Positions 15,045 through 23,723 of a stretch of DNA of 64,000 nucleotides are shown piece after piece (position 1 is the first letter of the stretch; each line of letters starts with the position of its first letter). Position numbers and translations under genes: made by a program. This DNA is from Candidatus Thorarchaeota archaeon (GTDB lineage Archaea; Asgardarchaeota; Thorarchaeia; Thorarchaeales; Thorarchaeaceae), in contig CP070761.1 of the NCBI GenBank assembly GCA_020348985.1, positions 2,499,445-2,563,444 on the forward strand. The letters run 5' to 3'. The notes beneath the pieces were generated by a model. That model had not been told where the DNA came from, searched no databases, and saw nothing but the letters and a program-made list of their open reading frames with translations.

Positions 15045-17323
15045 TGAAGAGAGTCGGCTGGCTGCTCGATGCCAGTGTGGACCACAAACGTCAGGCATTA
15101 ACGCTCTGGATTAAGGTGGAGGGAAAGACAAGAGGGTATGTGTATCATGGTTTCAGTTCGTCCGTATTCGTAAGAACCGACCTTCTTGACAGTCACAATT
15201 GGACTGATAGCAATCTACTAGGAGTAGTTCGAGAACACGACGGAGTACTTGCAGCAACTATCACTGAGAAGTTTGTCAGTGTCTATGATGCTGAAAAGAA
15301 GAGAGTCCTGCAGATATTCACCACACCGGACATGCACTGGGAAGTAACCCGGGACCTAGAGAAGCTGCCAGGTGCAACAGTCTTCCACGCGGACATCGAT
15401 CCAGTTCAGCAGTTCTTCATCATGCAGGAGATATTCCCATTTGGCCGTGTTGAATTCGAGGAAAAAAATGGCTGTATCACTACCATCACATGTCTTGATA
15501 GCCGAGAGGATGTGGAGTACGAAATCCCAGAACTGGATGAAATCAGGATTGAAGTCTTTGCGGACACCGACCGGATTGTTCCTGATGTTGAGGATCCAAT
15601 TCACCACATTGAGATTCATCATAGAGATGGTGTGATACGTGTTGAGGACGTTGACGAGCAGAGACTGTTGACTGCTTTTCAGGAGACCATCGGCGAACTC
15701 GACCCCGATGTGGTTGTGACCAGAGGTGGCGATGACACTCTGTTCAGATACCTGACTCTTCGTGCTAATCTGAATGGAGTCCAGTTAACACTCTCAAGGG
15801 ACGGGACACCCTTGCGAGTGGTCCAGAAGAAATCGCAATCGTTCTGGCAGTACAATCAGATTGTCTATCGACCGGGAAATCAGGTGATGTTTACCGGACG
15901 GATTCACATTGATCGGGGAGAAAGCCTGTACTATTCACCGTCTGGGATTGAAGGAATCATCGAGGGCTGCAGACTTGCTTTTGCACAGCCCCAGAGAGTT
16001 GCACGAATGTCAATAGGCAGCGTGAACGCGGCAGTCCAGTACTATAACGCATTCAAGATGGACATCCTGATACCGCCAATCAAACGCAACCCCGAGTTTC
16101 TCAAATCAATAAGCGACCTGAGAGATATTGACAGGGGAGGACTAATACTTCAGCCAAAACCCGACATCTACGAAGACATTGCGGAATGCGATTTCTCTTC
16201 CATGTATCCAACCCTGATGGTTACACGGAATATCAGCCCTGAGACAATATGTACACGTGATCAGTGCCCATACGATTACGACTACTGCACCGATGTTCCA
16301 GGACTGAGCTTCAAGCTCTGCACTAAAAGGAGAGGTATAGTAGCTGAATCACTAGATCTTGTAGTCAGGAAACGCAATGAATTCAAGCGACTCATTGAAG
16401 AGGGAAAGGACGCGAGAAAATACGAATTGATGCAGAATACCCTCAAGGGCGTTCTGGTCTCCTGTTTTGGATATCTTGGCTTCAAGAACGCGAGGTTCGG
16501 GAGGGTCGAGGCGCATACAGCAGTGACTGCACTGGCACGCGAAGTCATGCTCAGAACGCAGGATATTGGTGAGTCAATGGGACTCGAGCTGATACATGGC
16601 ATTGTGGACTCGGTATGGCTCAGGTCGGAAGACAAGATTGACCATCGGCATGTGGAAGAATTCTGTAGGCAGGTTACAGACGACCTGGACATCAAGATGT
16701 CACTAAAAGGCGTTTACAAATGGTTGGTGATTCCCTCATCGCGGATGCACCCATCAATTGCGCCATTGAACCGGTATTATGGTGTCTATCGCAATGGTGG
16801 AATTAAGACCCGTGGAATCGAGACTAGACGACGAGATACTTGTCTCTATGTGGGTGATTGTCAGACAGCAATGATCAAGACGCTGGCCCGAGGACGAGAT
16901 AAGAGCGGGTTCTTGGAGAGAATACCTGATGCATACGCAGTCTGCCAGAGCTACATAGACCGCCTACACGAGGGAGATGTGGACTTGAGAGACCTTATTC
17001 TTCACTCTCGACTTACTCGTGAGCCGGCAGAATATCGTGCAACGTCACGGGCAGCCATAGTAGCACAGCAATTGGTAAAAGCAGGAAAGGATCTCCATGC
17101 AGGACAGAAGGTCCGGTATGTTCTTTCGAGTGTGGACTCGCCGAGCCCTGTGCGAAGAGTCAAGGCTGTGGAATTGATTGATGAAACTGTCCGCTATGAC
17201 CCAGAAGCCTACGCAGTTCTTTGCGAGAGAGCATTTGAGAACTTGATACCTGCACAGTACCTTGACAAACATAGACCATCAAAGCCAGGCGAGGAGACTC
17301 AAACCCTAATCAGATGGACATAG
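15044..17323 (+). CDS. PolB2-type family B DNA polymerase with degenerate active sites
   Basis: The protein has 759 residues. Motif A is intact (DFSSMYP, 383-389). Motif B reads LKGVLVSCFG (467-476), keeping the Lys but losing the usual NSxYG. Motif C reads HGIVDS (518-523) instead of YGDTDS, so one of the two catalytic Asp residues is replaced by Ile. The exonuclease motifs are also lost: Exo I FDIE corresponds to FADT near 172-175, and Exo II has no matching Asp. This agrees with the archaeal PolB2 family described as inactivated, although weak activity has been reported for a Sulfolobus member. It may be a structural or translesion factor. Translation is coupled to the upstream 94-residue protein. 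Confidence 0.88.
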   Translation: MKRVGWLLDASVDHKRQALTLWIKVEGKTRGYVYHGFSSSVFVRTDLLDSHNWTDSNLLGVVREHDGVLAATITEKFVSVYDAEKKRVLQIFTTPDMHWEVTRDLEKLPGATVFHADIDPVQQFFIMQEIFPFGRVEFEEKNGCITTITCLDSREDVEYEIPELDEIRIEVFADTDRIVPDVEDPIHHIEIHHRDGVIRVEDVDEQRLLTAFQETIGELDPDVVVTRGGDDTLFRYLTLRANLNGVQLTLSRDGTPLRVVQKKSQSFWQYNQIVYRPGNQVMFTGRIHIDRGESLYYSPSGIEGIIEGCRLAFAQPQRVARMSIGSVNAAVQYYNAFKMDILIPPIKRNPEFLKSISDLRDIDRGGLILQPKPDIYEDIAECDFSSMYPTLMVTRNISPETICTRDQCPYDYDYCTDVPGLSFKLCTKRRGIVAESLDLVVRKRNEFKRLIEEGKDARKYELMQNTLKGVLVSCFGYLGFKNARFGRVEAHTAVTALAREVMLRTQDIGESMGLELIHGIVDSVWLRSEDKIDHRHVEEFCRQVTDDLDIKMSLKGVYKWLVIPSSRMHPSIAPLNRYYGVYRNGGIKTRGIETRRRDTCLYVGDCQTAMIKTLARGRDKSGFLERIPDAYAVCQSYIDRLHEGDVDLRDLILHSRLTREPAEYRATSRAAIVAQQLVKAGKDLHAGQKVRYVLSSVDSPSPVRRVKAVELIDETVRYDPEAYAVLCERAFENLIPAQYLDKHRPSKPGEETQTLIRWT

Positions 17324-17327
17324 AACA

Positions 17328-18755
17328 CTATTCAGTTACAGCATGGGCCTGTAATGCGATTCTTGGCTTGAGTTCACGTATTGGAATTCCAGTCTCCTTT
17401 GCCACTTTCAAGACATCATCGGCCTCCGGCTTTATGGCAACGATACTACCGTCTACTGACCGAGAAACCTTAACCCGAACCATGAACTCCTTGTCGTCTA
17501 TCTCGAGTTTTGTTACAATGGTCTCGCGGGGAGCCTTTAGACGGTTCCATGTTGTGTGACGAATACCAAGCGTTCCCAGATGCTTTATCAGAGTCTCAGC
17601 GATCTGCGCGAGCCCCTCATTCGGAGCGATCACCTTCACGACGTAACAGGGACGATTCTTCTTACCATAGGCAGGTATCATAACGAGGTCGTAGGCGAGA
17701 CCTTCAGCAAGCAGCTCGTCAAAGAGCAGACCCATTATCTCCCCATCCACATCATCTACGTTCGTCTCAATGACTGTTACTTCATCTGTGATGAGTCCTT
17801 CAATCAATTCGGCCGTCTCCTTCTTTCTTGGCTTCTTCTCTTTGCGTTTGGGAGCTTTCTTGGGTTTCTTCTCCTTTGGAGGCTTGGGAGGTGCCTTTGG
17901 CTTCTCTTCTACATCTTCTGGAGCTTCGGATTCCACTTCGAGTATTCTCAATAGGTTTGGAACATCGCCAAGGTCTTGAGTTCCGAACCCTACACCCTGA
18001 GCCTTTATCTTGAAACCGTCTGTCTCTTCAACGAATTCGTCCACCAGGGATACCAGAATGGCGGCCCCAGTAGGGGTTAGGAGTTCCTTTTCAACAGGAC
18101 CATCTTCAAATGGAACATCATGTTCCACAAGTATTTCAGCGACAGCCGGAACTGGAACATCTATTTCTCCATGTTCAGTCTTTACAGTTCCGCCACCTAT
18201 GGCAACGGGAGTTGCCAAGAATCTCACATTCTCAAGATATCCAGATTTCTCAAGCAAGTAGGCGGTCCCGACCACGTCAAGAACAGTGTCAACTGTACCT
18301 AGCTCATGAAGATGCAGTTTTTCTGGAGGTGTATCATGGGCTCTACTCTCAGCTTTGAACAACTGCTGGAGGACTTTGTCAGCGAATTCTTTCGCAGGAT
18401 CAGACAATTCAACTTCTTCGCATACAGCTCCGAGAACCTCGTCCAGTAGTTGAGGAGTGAGGCGGGCTTCTTGATCCAGTGTGACCTCAAGAGCCGGACC
18501 TTTGAGTTTCCCCGATTTCTTCTCCACAACGCTCAGGCGGAGAGTCGGATCATGAATCAGTAGACTTGCAGCCACTGGAACAAGTGCGTCATTATCGCCG
18601 ATTATATCGATTAGAGCAGACAGAAACATGTCTCCTGAAGCACCGGCCCCGGATACATCGATGAGCACTGTCTTTTTGCTCAATTCAACAACTCCAATTT
18701 GAGATGCGCTGTCTGCGTTGCGCACTATTCTTGACCTTTTCTTTCTTTCTGGCAT
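17328..18755 (-). CDS. larC: LarC, nickel-pincer cofactor nickel-insertion protein
   Basis: The 475 residues begin the family core with LIDVSGAGASGDMFLSALID, followed by LHLHELGTVDTVLDVVG and LLTPTGAAIL, all typical of LarC (formerly DUF111). A Lys/Pro-rich linker (about residues 285-325) joins the N-terminal part to the C-terminal CTP-dependent part starting near VIETNVDD. In Lactobacillus the two halves are joined by a ribosomal frameshift; here they are one continuous frame. LarC inserts nickel into the pincer nucleotide used by lactate racemase-like enzymes. No larA, larB or larE is in the window. It is the last gene of the minus-strand cofE-mtr run. Confidence 0.93.
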   Translation of the reverse strand: MPERKKRSRIVRNADSASQIGVVELSKKTVLIDVSGAGASGDMFLSALIDIIGDNDALVPVAASLLIHDPTLRLSVVEKKSGKLKGPALEVTLDQEARLTPQLLDEVLGAVCEEVELSDPAKEFADKVLQQLFKAESRAHDTPPEKLHLHELGTVDTVLDVVGTAYLLEKSGYLENVRFLATPVAIGGGTVKTEHGEIDVPVPAVAEILVEHDVPFEDGPVEKELLTPTGAAILVSLVDEFVEETDGFKIKAQGVGFGTQDLGDVPNLLRILEVESEAPEDVEEKPKAPPKPPKEKKPKKAPKRKEKKPRKKETAELIEGLITDEVTVIETNVDDVDGEIMGLLFDELLAEGLAYDLVMIPAYGKKNRPCYVVKVIAPNEGLAQIAETLIKHLGTLGIRHTTWNRLKAPRETIVTKLEIDDKEFMVRVKVSRSVDGSIVAIKPEADDVLKVAKETGIPIRELKPRIALQAHAVTE

Positions 18756-18826
18756 TTCGAACGAAAGAGGACTAAAGATGGTGAGTTGAGAATGTGCTAA
18801 ATAACATATTCAGCTTGTATGCAATG

Positions 18827-19600
18827 CTATTTCCCCTTGCGCCATTGCTCAAAGATTGCCATGTACATGCATTCTGAGGGCGGAATCCACATTTCCGAAG
18901 AGCTAAAAGATTGATTCACAAACTCTACTGGAGCCCCTCGTATAAGTGCCGCAGGCACTGATTCATCTGTTTCGCCCATGACCGCCGTGCATGCTGAAGC
19001 CAAGTTGTCAGCTACCGCCCTGCGAGTTATTCGCATGATATTGCCAAATAAGTCCTCACGACCCCTATCGTCCATTACAGGACGAAAACCTGCGACGGCC
19101 AGTGCCATCCCAACGGTCCCCATACGAAGTGGTTGGGTTCGACTGTCTATTATGATGACGCCTATGTCTAATTCGGTTCTCTTCTTCACTTCATCCCTAA
19201 TTCTTTCTGCACTGGCACGAGGATCTTTAGGTAGGAGTGAAGCATGTCCCATCGGGACGTTTGATTTGTCGACACCCGCATTGGCCATCAGAGTATTCTC
19301 CTTGATCGTGAGTAGAACATGCGGAATTCCTCCGAGAATCTCATCAGCCTCTCTGAGAATGAGCTCGGCCACTTCTGGAATCAATGTGTATTGCTCCGAT
19401 AGCCTTCTCGCTTCCTCAGACACTTCCACGTTGGATAGCTTCATCACTCTGCCCTCGGTTGTGCCAAGGGGAGTCTCAGCAATTCCGAGAATATCGTGGT
19501 TGGCAAGTTCGTATTCACACTTCTCAAGACCATCAAGGAGTACGCTCAAAATGTCGTCGGTCTCTGTGATGACACGTGTCTTGATTGGGAGTACTAGCAA
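18827..19600 (-). CDS. cofE: Coenzyme F420-0:L-glutamate ligase
   Basis: The 257 residues match CofE throughout: ILGIAETPLGTTEGR, the conserved centre MANAGVDKSNVP followed by LLPKDPRASAERIRDE, and DIGVIIIDSRTQPLRMG near 150. CofE adds glutamate residues to F420-0 using GTP, making the deazaflavin hydride carrier used by methylene-H4MPT dehydrogenase and reductase. It lies between the marker-14-like gene and larC in the same direction. The presence of F420 biosynthesis fits a methanopterin-linked C1 pathway served by the nearby mtr genes. Confidence 0.95.
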   Translation of the reverse strand: MLVLPIKTRVITETDDILSVLLDGLEKCEYELANHDILGIAETPLGTTEGRVMKLSNVEVSEEARRLSEQYTLIPEVAELILREADEILGGIPHVLLTIKENTLMANAGVDKSNVPMGHASLLPKDPRASAERIRDEVKKRTELDIGVIIIDSRTQPLRMGTVGMALAVAGFRPVMDDRGREDLFGNIMRITRRAVADNLASACTAVMGETDESVPAALIRGAPVEFVNQSFSSSEMWIPPSECMYMAIFEQWRKGK

Positions 19601-19695
19601 TCTCGAGTCCTCCGATTCTGCTCCGAACGCATCTAAGATAAACCCTGTCTATGTGAGCGCGTCAAGGGCGCAATGGACGCTTCCGTTACGAGAAC

Positions 19696-21114
19696 TCATC
19701 TCTTGCTTTGATGGTGTCTCTGCCGCTTCATCCGCGCCCCCATTATGCAACCGTCTCCTTTTCGACCGCCCATTGGATTGGTTCTGGTTCCCATAGAGTT
19801 CATACACCTGCCTGCAACTGCAGCTCCAAGAGCAAGACCATCTTCAACGAAAATCAGGTCACGATTACCCATCCAATGTTTGCCATCCTTAGACTCCAGT
19901 GTTGATGCGATGATAGAAGGCTTCTCTCCTGTAGTTATTCCCCGACCGGTAAGACCCAAGGATGTATTGGGATGCAGCAGTCCTTCCTCTTCTGCCAAGG
20001 ACACTATCCTCTGAGCTGTACGCGCTTGCACCTCGTCAATCAATCTCAGAAGATACGATATACCGTTCGCCTCCACAATGCCGCGTCCAAGAATCTCCAG
20101 GTCAGCAAGTCTAGAACCGTCAGTCCCTGCATCAACACCTATAAGAACCACACCAGATTCGTCAGCAGCTTCGGCGTTAACGGGTACTGTGCCAAATCGC
20201 TTGGTCCCCGGTGTCACCCGCTCAACACGGATGTACTCGTGGACAGCATCAACCTCATCTTGAGTTGCTTCAGCTTTGGACCTCTTGTTTTCTGACAAAT
20301 CCATCACGCAGCCCAAAGGGTTCTCTGGCAACAACGCCCCCCGAGCCAGTGCGTCAGGAATAGCTCCAGCAAGTCCTGCAAAGGACCCTATTGTCTTTGC
20401 GTAGGGATGTCCGTCGTCTGTAACTCTTCCAGCCAACGTTGTACCGAAATCAAGGGTCATCACTGGATTTCGGAAGTCGATGTCTGTGCTCTTGGCGGCA
20501 CCCTTTATGCCTGCAGTCACCAATTCCCCTTCCATCTCATTGGCAACAATCTCGGTGTTAGCAGGAGGAAGAGAACTGGCAATAGCTCCATCGAAGTGCA
20601 CCCTCTGTAGCCAGGTGTAGTCTCTCAGGCTTGGAGGTAGATTGTTGGGCGCAAGTGAGGCTGTCATCTTCTTCGGAGGAACTCCAACAAGCAAGCAACC
20701 ATCCGCTAGTGCCTTGACAATTGTACCGATTTCCTCTGGTCGTTCGAAGCCGGCGGTTATTCCGGTTGATCGAACCACAAAGTGAAGATCGCCCTCGATA
20801 GACATCCTAGCACGACTGACTACACTCGAGATTAGAGTAGCAACGAGTTCGGCAACCGATTCCTGGGAAAGCTCTATGCCAGTCATCGTCCTTCCGAAGA
20901 CGGATTCCGTCGGGACTACGGAGCGTATACCTCTTGTGAGCACAATCTCCTTCTCAATGACGAAGATTTCTGCCGTCTTAAGATTCGTAGATGTGAGTAT
21001 ACATTTGGCGGTCGTGTTTCCAAGCTCAACTGAGGCAACTGTGTAGAACGCTCCCAATCTAAGCGATGATACTCCTATCCGCCGGGGATTGATGAAAATG
21101 GGGCGCGTTGACAT
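19696..21114 (-). CDS. Methanogenesis marker protein 14-like, ASKHA-type motifs
   Basis: The product has about 472 residues from the ATG at 21114, which leaves a 16-base gap after mtrH; the longer frame to 21177 would overlap mtrH. It resembles methanogenesis marker 14 of methanogens. VELGNTTAKC near residue 30 and TLDFGTTLAGRV near 235 look like the two phosphate motifs of actin/hexokinase/Hsp70-type ATPases, and VLIGVDAGTDGS adds a third glycine-rich segment. Such folds drive reductive reactivation of corrinoid proteins in RACo/RamA-like systems, so a similar service for the adjacent MtrA-like protein is a reasonable inference, not a demonstrated role. Confidence 0.78.
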   Translation of the reverse strand: MSTRPIFINPRRIGVSSLRLGAFYTVASVELGNTTAKCILTSTNLKTAEIFVIEKEIVLTRGIRSVVPTESVFGRTMTGIELSQESVAELVATLISSVVSRARMSIEGDLHFVVRSTGITAGFERPEEIGTIVKALADGCLLVGVPPKKMTASLAPNNLPPSLRDYTWLQRVHFDGAIASSLPPANTEIVANEMEGELVTAGIKGAAKSTDIDFRNPVMTLDFGTTLAGRVTDDGHPYAKTIGSFAGLAGAIPDALARGALLPENPLGCVMDLSENKRSKAEATQDEVDAVHEYIRVERVTPGTKRFGTVPVNAEAADESGVVLIGVDAGTDGSRLADLEILGRGIVEANGISYLLRLIDEVQARTAQRIVSLAEEEGLLHPNTSLGLTGRGITTGEKPSIIASTLESKDGKHWMGNRDLIFVEDGLALGAAVAGRCMNSMGTRTNPMGGRKGDGCIMGARMKRQRHHQSKR

Positions 21115-21130
21115 GACAAGACTCACCCAC

Positions 21131-22066
21131 CTAGAGAAGCTTGTTGATAGGATGTCCTTCGATTGGTTCGATTCCAAACTCCGTCCTCAATGACTCTGCG
21201 GCAAATATATCCGCCATCGCAACTACCGGAAAGACACGTTCAGCATTTTCTATGGGCCCATAGAGGATGAAGTCCGCCCCCAATGTGTGTGTGATGAGAT
21301 TGGACGCTATGTCACAGGCTTCAAAGACCTCTGGACTCTCCTTCCTGATCTTGCGAAGCCAGCTCCATGAGGACGGTGCATTGTGTATTCCAGCTCCAAC
21401 TGGATGACCATAGAGCGTCTTGGCAACGAATGTGAACGATGCAGAAGAGCCAGCTCCTGCCCCCATTGCCATAGTTGCTGTGTCAATTAGTGGCTTCTTG
21501 ATCCCTAAGTCTTCAGCTAGAGCGAGCAGACCTCTTTCAAGCGTGATTGTTCCGTCATCTAGGACACCTCTCTTGCCGGCAATAGACGGATCCTGTGGAT
21601 TAAAGGCCAGAATGATGGCGCATTCGTGCTGCATGTTCCAAAGTGCCTCTCTCTCCTCTTTTGTGGCTGAGACGTTGAGCGAGTTGTAGATGGCCCTGTC
21701 AAGGAACCCAACCTCCTCCGCGTAATGAAGACCTGACACTCTTACCAATGGATCTGCTGAATCAATCAAGAATGGAGCATCAGACAGATCAGCAGTAAAA
21801 CCAAGGAACTTCAGCATGGCCTCTGAGGTCTCTGCAAAAACCTGAACCATTCTTGGATTGCCTGTCGTGTCTGACAGTTCCTCTTGTGAGTTTATCAATG
21901 ACTCTGCTGCTTTCTTGTCGAAGTCCCCGCGAACAGGATCCTTCACTATTTTGTGTCCACCATAGAATATGGTTCCCGCCAGAACAGTCGGGTGTTCACC
22001 TGGATGGCCACCCACTCTTGTTCCAGCTATGTCGTACACGAACTGCTCTTTCTCGAAGAGAAACAT
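21131..22066 (-). CDS. mtrH: MtrH-like methyltetrahydropterin:corrinoid methyltransferase (copy 2)
   Basis: This 311-residue TIM-barrel protein of the MtrH family contains AGTRVGGHPGEHPTVLAGTI, KAAESLINSQEELSD and AGIHNAPSSWSW, as in the H subunit that moves a methyl group between methyl-tetrahydromethanopterin and the MtrA corrinoid. It begins 5 bases after mtrA ends. It differs clearly from the copy upstream of mtrA (roughly one third identical by eye), so the two probably bind different methyl carriers or form a heteromeric complex. There is no membrane segment. Confidence 0.9.
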   Translation of the reverse strand: MFLFEKEQFVYDIAGTRVGGHPGEHPTVLAGTIFYGGHKIVKDPVRGDFDKKAAESLINSQEELSDTTGNPRMVQVFAETSEAMLKFLGFTADLSDAPFLIDSADPLVRVSGLHYAEEVGFLDRAIYNSLNVSATKEEREALWNMQHECAIILAFNPQDPSIAGKRGVLDDGTITLERGLLALAEDLGIKKPLIDTATMAMGAGAGSSASFTFVAKTLYGHPVGAGIHNAPSSWSWLRKIRKESPEVFEACDIASNLITHTLGADFILYGPIENAERVFPVVAMADIFAAESLRTEFGIEPIEGHPINKLL

Positions 22067-22071
22067 ATCAT

Positions 22072-22761
22072 CTACAACTCCTTGCCTATCGTTATGGTCC
22101 CTGTTTCGGTGTCTGTCACTTTTGCCCCAATGTTAGATGGATGAGTAGCTATCAGTGCAATTGATTCCTGTTTTGATATCAGTGACGTCGAGGAGGTCAT
22201 TGACATACCATACTCAGGAAGCAGCATGATTTCCGCACTTACAACTACACCCTTTGGCTTGGCCGACTTGGCCTTGAATTCGATCCATATTGGATCATCT
22301 GGAAATGGTCCGGGATTCCTGACAACTAGCTCTGCAGCTGCAGCCGATATAGCATCCGCATCAAGAACTCTGATGAAGTCAATAAGCTCAATCTGGACTC
22401 GGAACCGCTCTACAACCTCCACGGGGATGTTCTCAATGTATGGTATTGCACCAGGGGCATCAATGATTCTTCGCGTTTCTTCATCAATCCCATTCTCGTG
22501 TAAGCACTTGAAGCTCTTGCCCGTCAGATGTCCAGGAACTTCGGGTCCGGCAAGTATTAGGAATCTGATGTTGGGATTGGCCACAATGTTGGCAACTACT
22601 CGTTCAATCCCTATGTTCTCCGTCTTGCAGGAGCCGTTCAGTGCGAAGTCGCCTTTGATCGAGATCTTCTTTCCTAGAGTACAAATCGCTACGCATGATG
22701 AGTAGGAACCAACCTCGAAGTCACCTGACATGGGAGGCCACTCTTGTTCCTCATCAGACAT
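22072..22761 (-). CDS. mtrA: Soluble MtrA-like corrinoid protein
   Basis: This 229-residue protein shares the MtrA corrinoid-binding domain: a WPP...GDF start, CKTENIGIERVVANI at 45-59, NPNIRFLILAGPEVPGHLTG at 62-81 and APGAIPYIENIP. His78 in PGHLTG aligns with His84 of Methanothermobacter MtrA, the lower cobalt ligand. The C-terminal transmembrane helix of methanogen MtrA is missing; instead residues 160-229 form a beta-rich extension. The protein should be cytosolic and carry methyl groups between the two flanking MtrH proteins. No genes for MtrB, C, D, E, F or G are nearby, so sodium pumping is not expected. Confidence 0.92.
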   Translation of the reverse strand: MSDEEQEWPPMSGDFEVGSYSSCVAICTLGKKISIKGDFALNGSCKTENIGIERVVANIVANPNIRFLILAGPEVPGHLTGKSFKCLHENGIDEETRRIIDAPGAIPYIENIPVEVVERFRVQIELIDFIRVLDADAISAAAAELVVRNPGPFPDDPIWIEFKAKSAKPKGVVVSAEIMLLPEYGMSMTSSTSLISKQESIALIATHPSNIGAKVTDTETGTITIGKEL

Positions 22762-22771
22762 CTTTTTGTCA

Positions 22772-23695
22772 TCACCCGCTGGTCAAAGGCTCGAAAAGGT
22801 CTCGTTCGATGCCCATTGCTCGGCTTGACTCGGCCGCAGCAGAAGAGATTGCATTTCCTATCAGCGCCGCGGCTCCAAATGCTTCCTTTGAGCGAATCAT
22901 TGAGCCATACATTATACAATCTGCTGCGAAAACCTGGGCAGTCGATATTGCTGCAATTAGTGTCGCAAGATGCATTGGCTCATTGTCAAGGTCTGAATCC
23001 TTGATGAACTTCCAGGCAGAGGGAGCGTTATGTGGAGCCAGACTAGTTGGATAGCCAAGCTGAGACTTCACTGCCAAGAGCGTGCGATATTCAACTCCGT
23101 GGCCCGAGCCAACAGGCAGTGCACCGGGATCCACCAGGAACTCTGTGATGCCCATGTCCTGTGCTGAGGTGACCATCTCCCTGATCGTCTCCATTCTTTC
23201 TGGGAGCGATGTTGCTCTGGGGGTCCATCCTAGAACGATGCCCTTGCCTAGTGAACTCGCTGTCAAGGCCGCCTTTTCTTCATCAGTCATCGAGAGATTG
23301 ATGCTATTGTACAATGCTCTGTTGTTAAGACCCGACTCATCACAGAACTCAATTCCTCTAATACGGGATTCTGGCTTGACCGACTCAAAGATGATCGGAC
23401 CTTCAAATTGATCTGCAAGCCATGAGAGATGTGTCTCCATTGCTTTTGGCGTTCGACCAAAAGCCTGAATCATCAAAGGATGACCAGTCCTTTCTGACAT
23501 AAGAGTCCCAGTCTCTATCCATTCTTTGGCGAGCTTCTTGTCAAAGATACCTTCACGAGTGTTCTCCATTATTGGCTGGCCTGCAAAAAACATACCGCCT
23601 ATCAACACCGTGGGGTTCTCACCAGGCTGCCCTCCAGCGACCACTCCTCCAAAGTCGAAAGTTTGCTGCTCCTGCTTGAAGACGTACATCATCAC
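22772..23695 (-). CDS. mtrH: MtrH-like methyltransferase (copy 1)
   Basis: This 307-residue MtrH-family TIM barrel has GGVVAGGQPGENPTVLIGGMFF, VDPGALPVGSGHG and SLAPHNAPSAWK. It lies 10 bases upstream of mtrA and is the first of the H-A-H trio. Three Met codons follow one another at the start; any could be used. Relative to copy 2 the pterin-pocket regions differ, for example PGALPVGSG against TATMAMGAG. One copy may use a methanopterin-type carrier and the other a different methyl compound (inference). The gene follows hflX by 28 bases. Confidence 0.9.
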   Translation of the reverse strand: MMMYVFKQEQQTFDFGGVVAGGQPGENPTVLIGGMFFAGQPIMENTREGIFDKKLAKEWIETGTLMSERTGHPLMIQAFGRTPKAMETHLSWLADQFEGPIIFESVKPESRIRGIEFCDESGLNNRALYNSINLSMTDEEKAALTASSLGKGIVLGWTPRATSLPERMETIREMVTSAQDMGITEFLVDPGALPVGSGHGVEYRTLLAVKSQLGYPTSLAPHNAPSAWKFIKDSDLDNEPMHLATLIAAISTAQVFAADCIMYGSMIRSKEAFGAAALIGNAISSAAAESSRAMGIERDLFEPLTSG

Positions 23696-23723
23696 TTACT
23701 CCTTCAACGAACCAAACTGAGTC

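Noticed and set aside
19696-23695. Evidence for methanogenesis in this organism
   Set aside because: Only MtrA, MtrH, marker 14 and CofE homologues are present. There is no methyl-CoM reductase or membrane Mtr subunit, so methanogenesis cannot be claimed.
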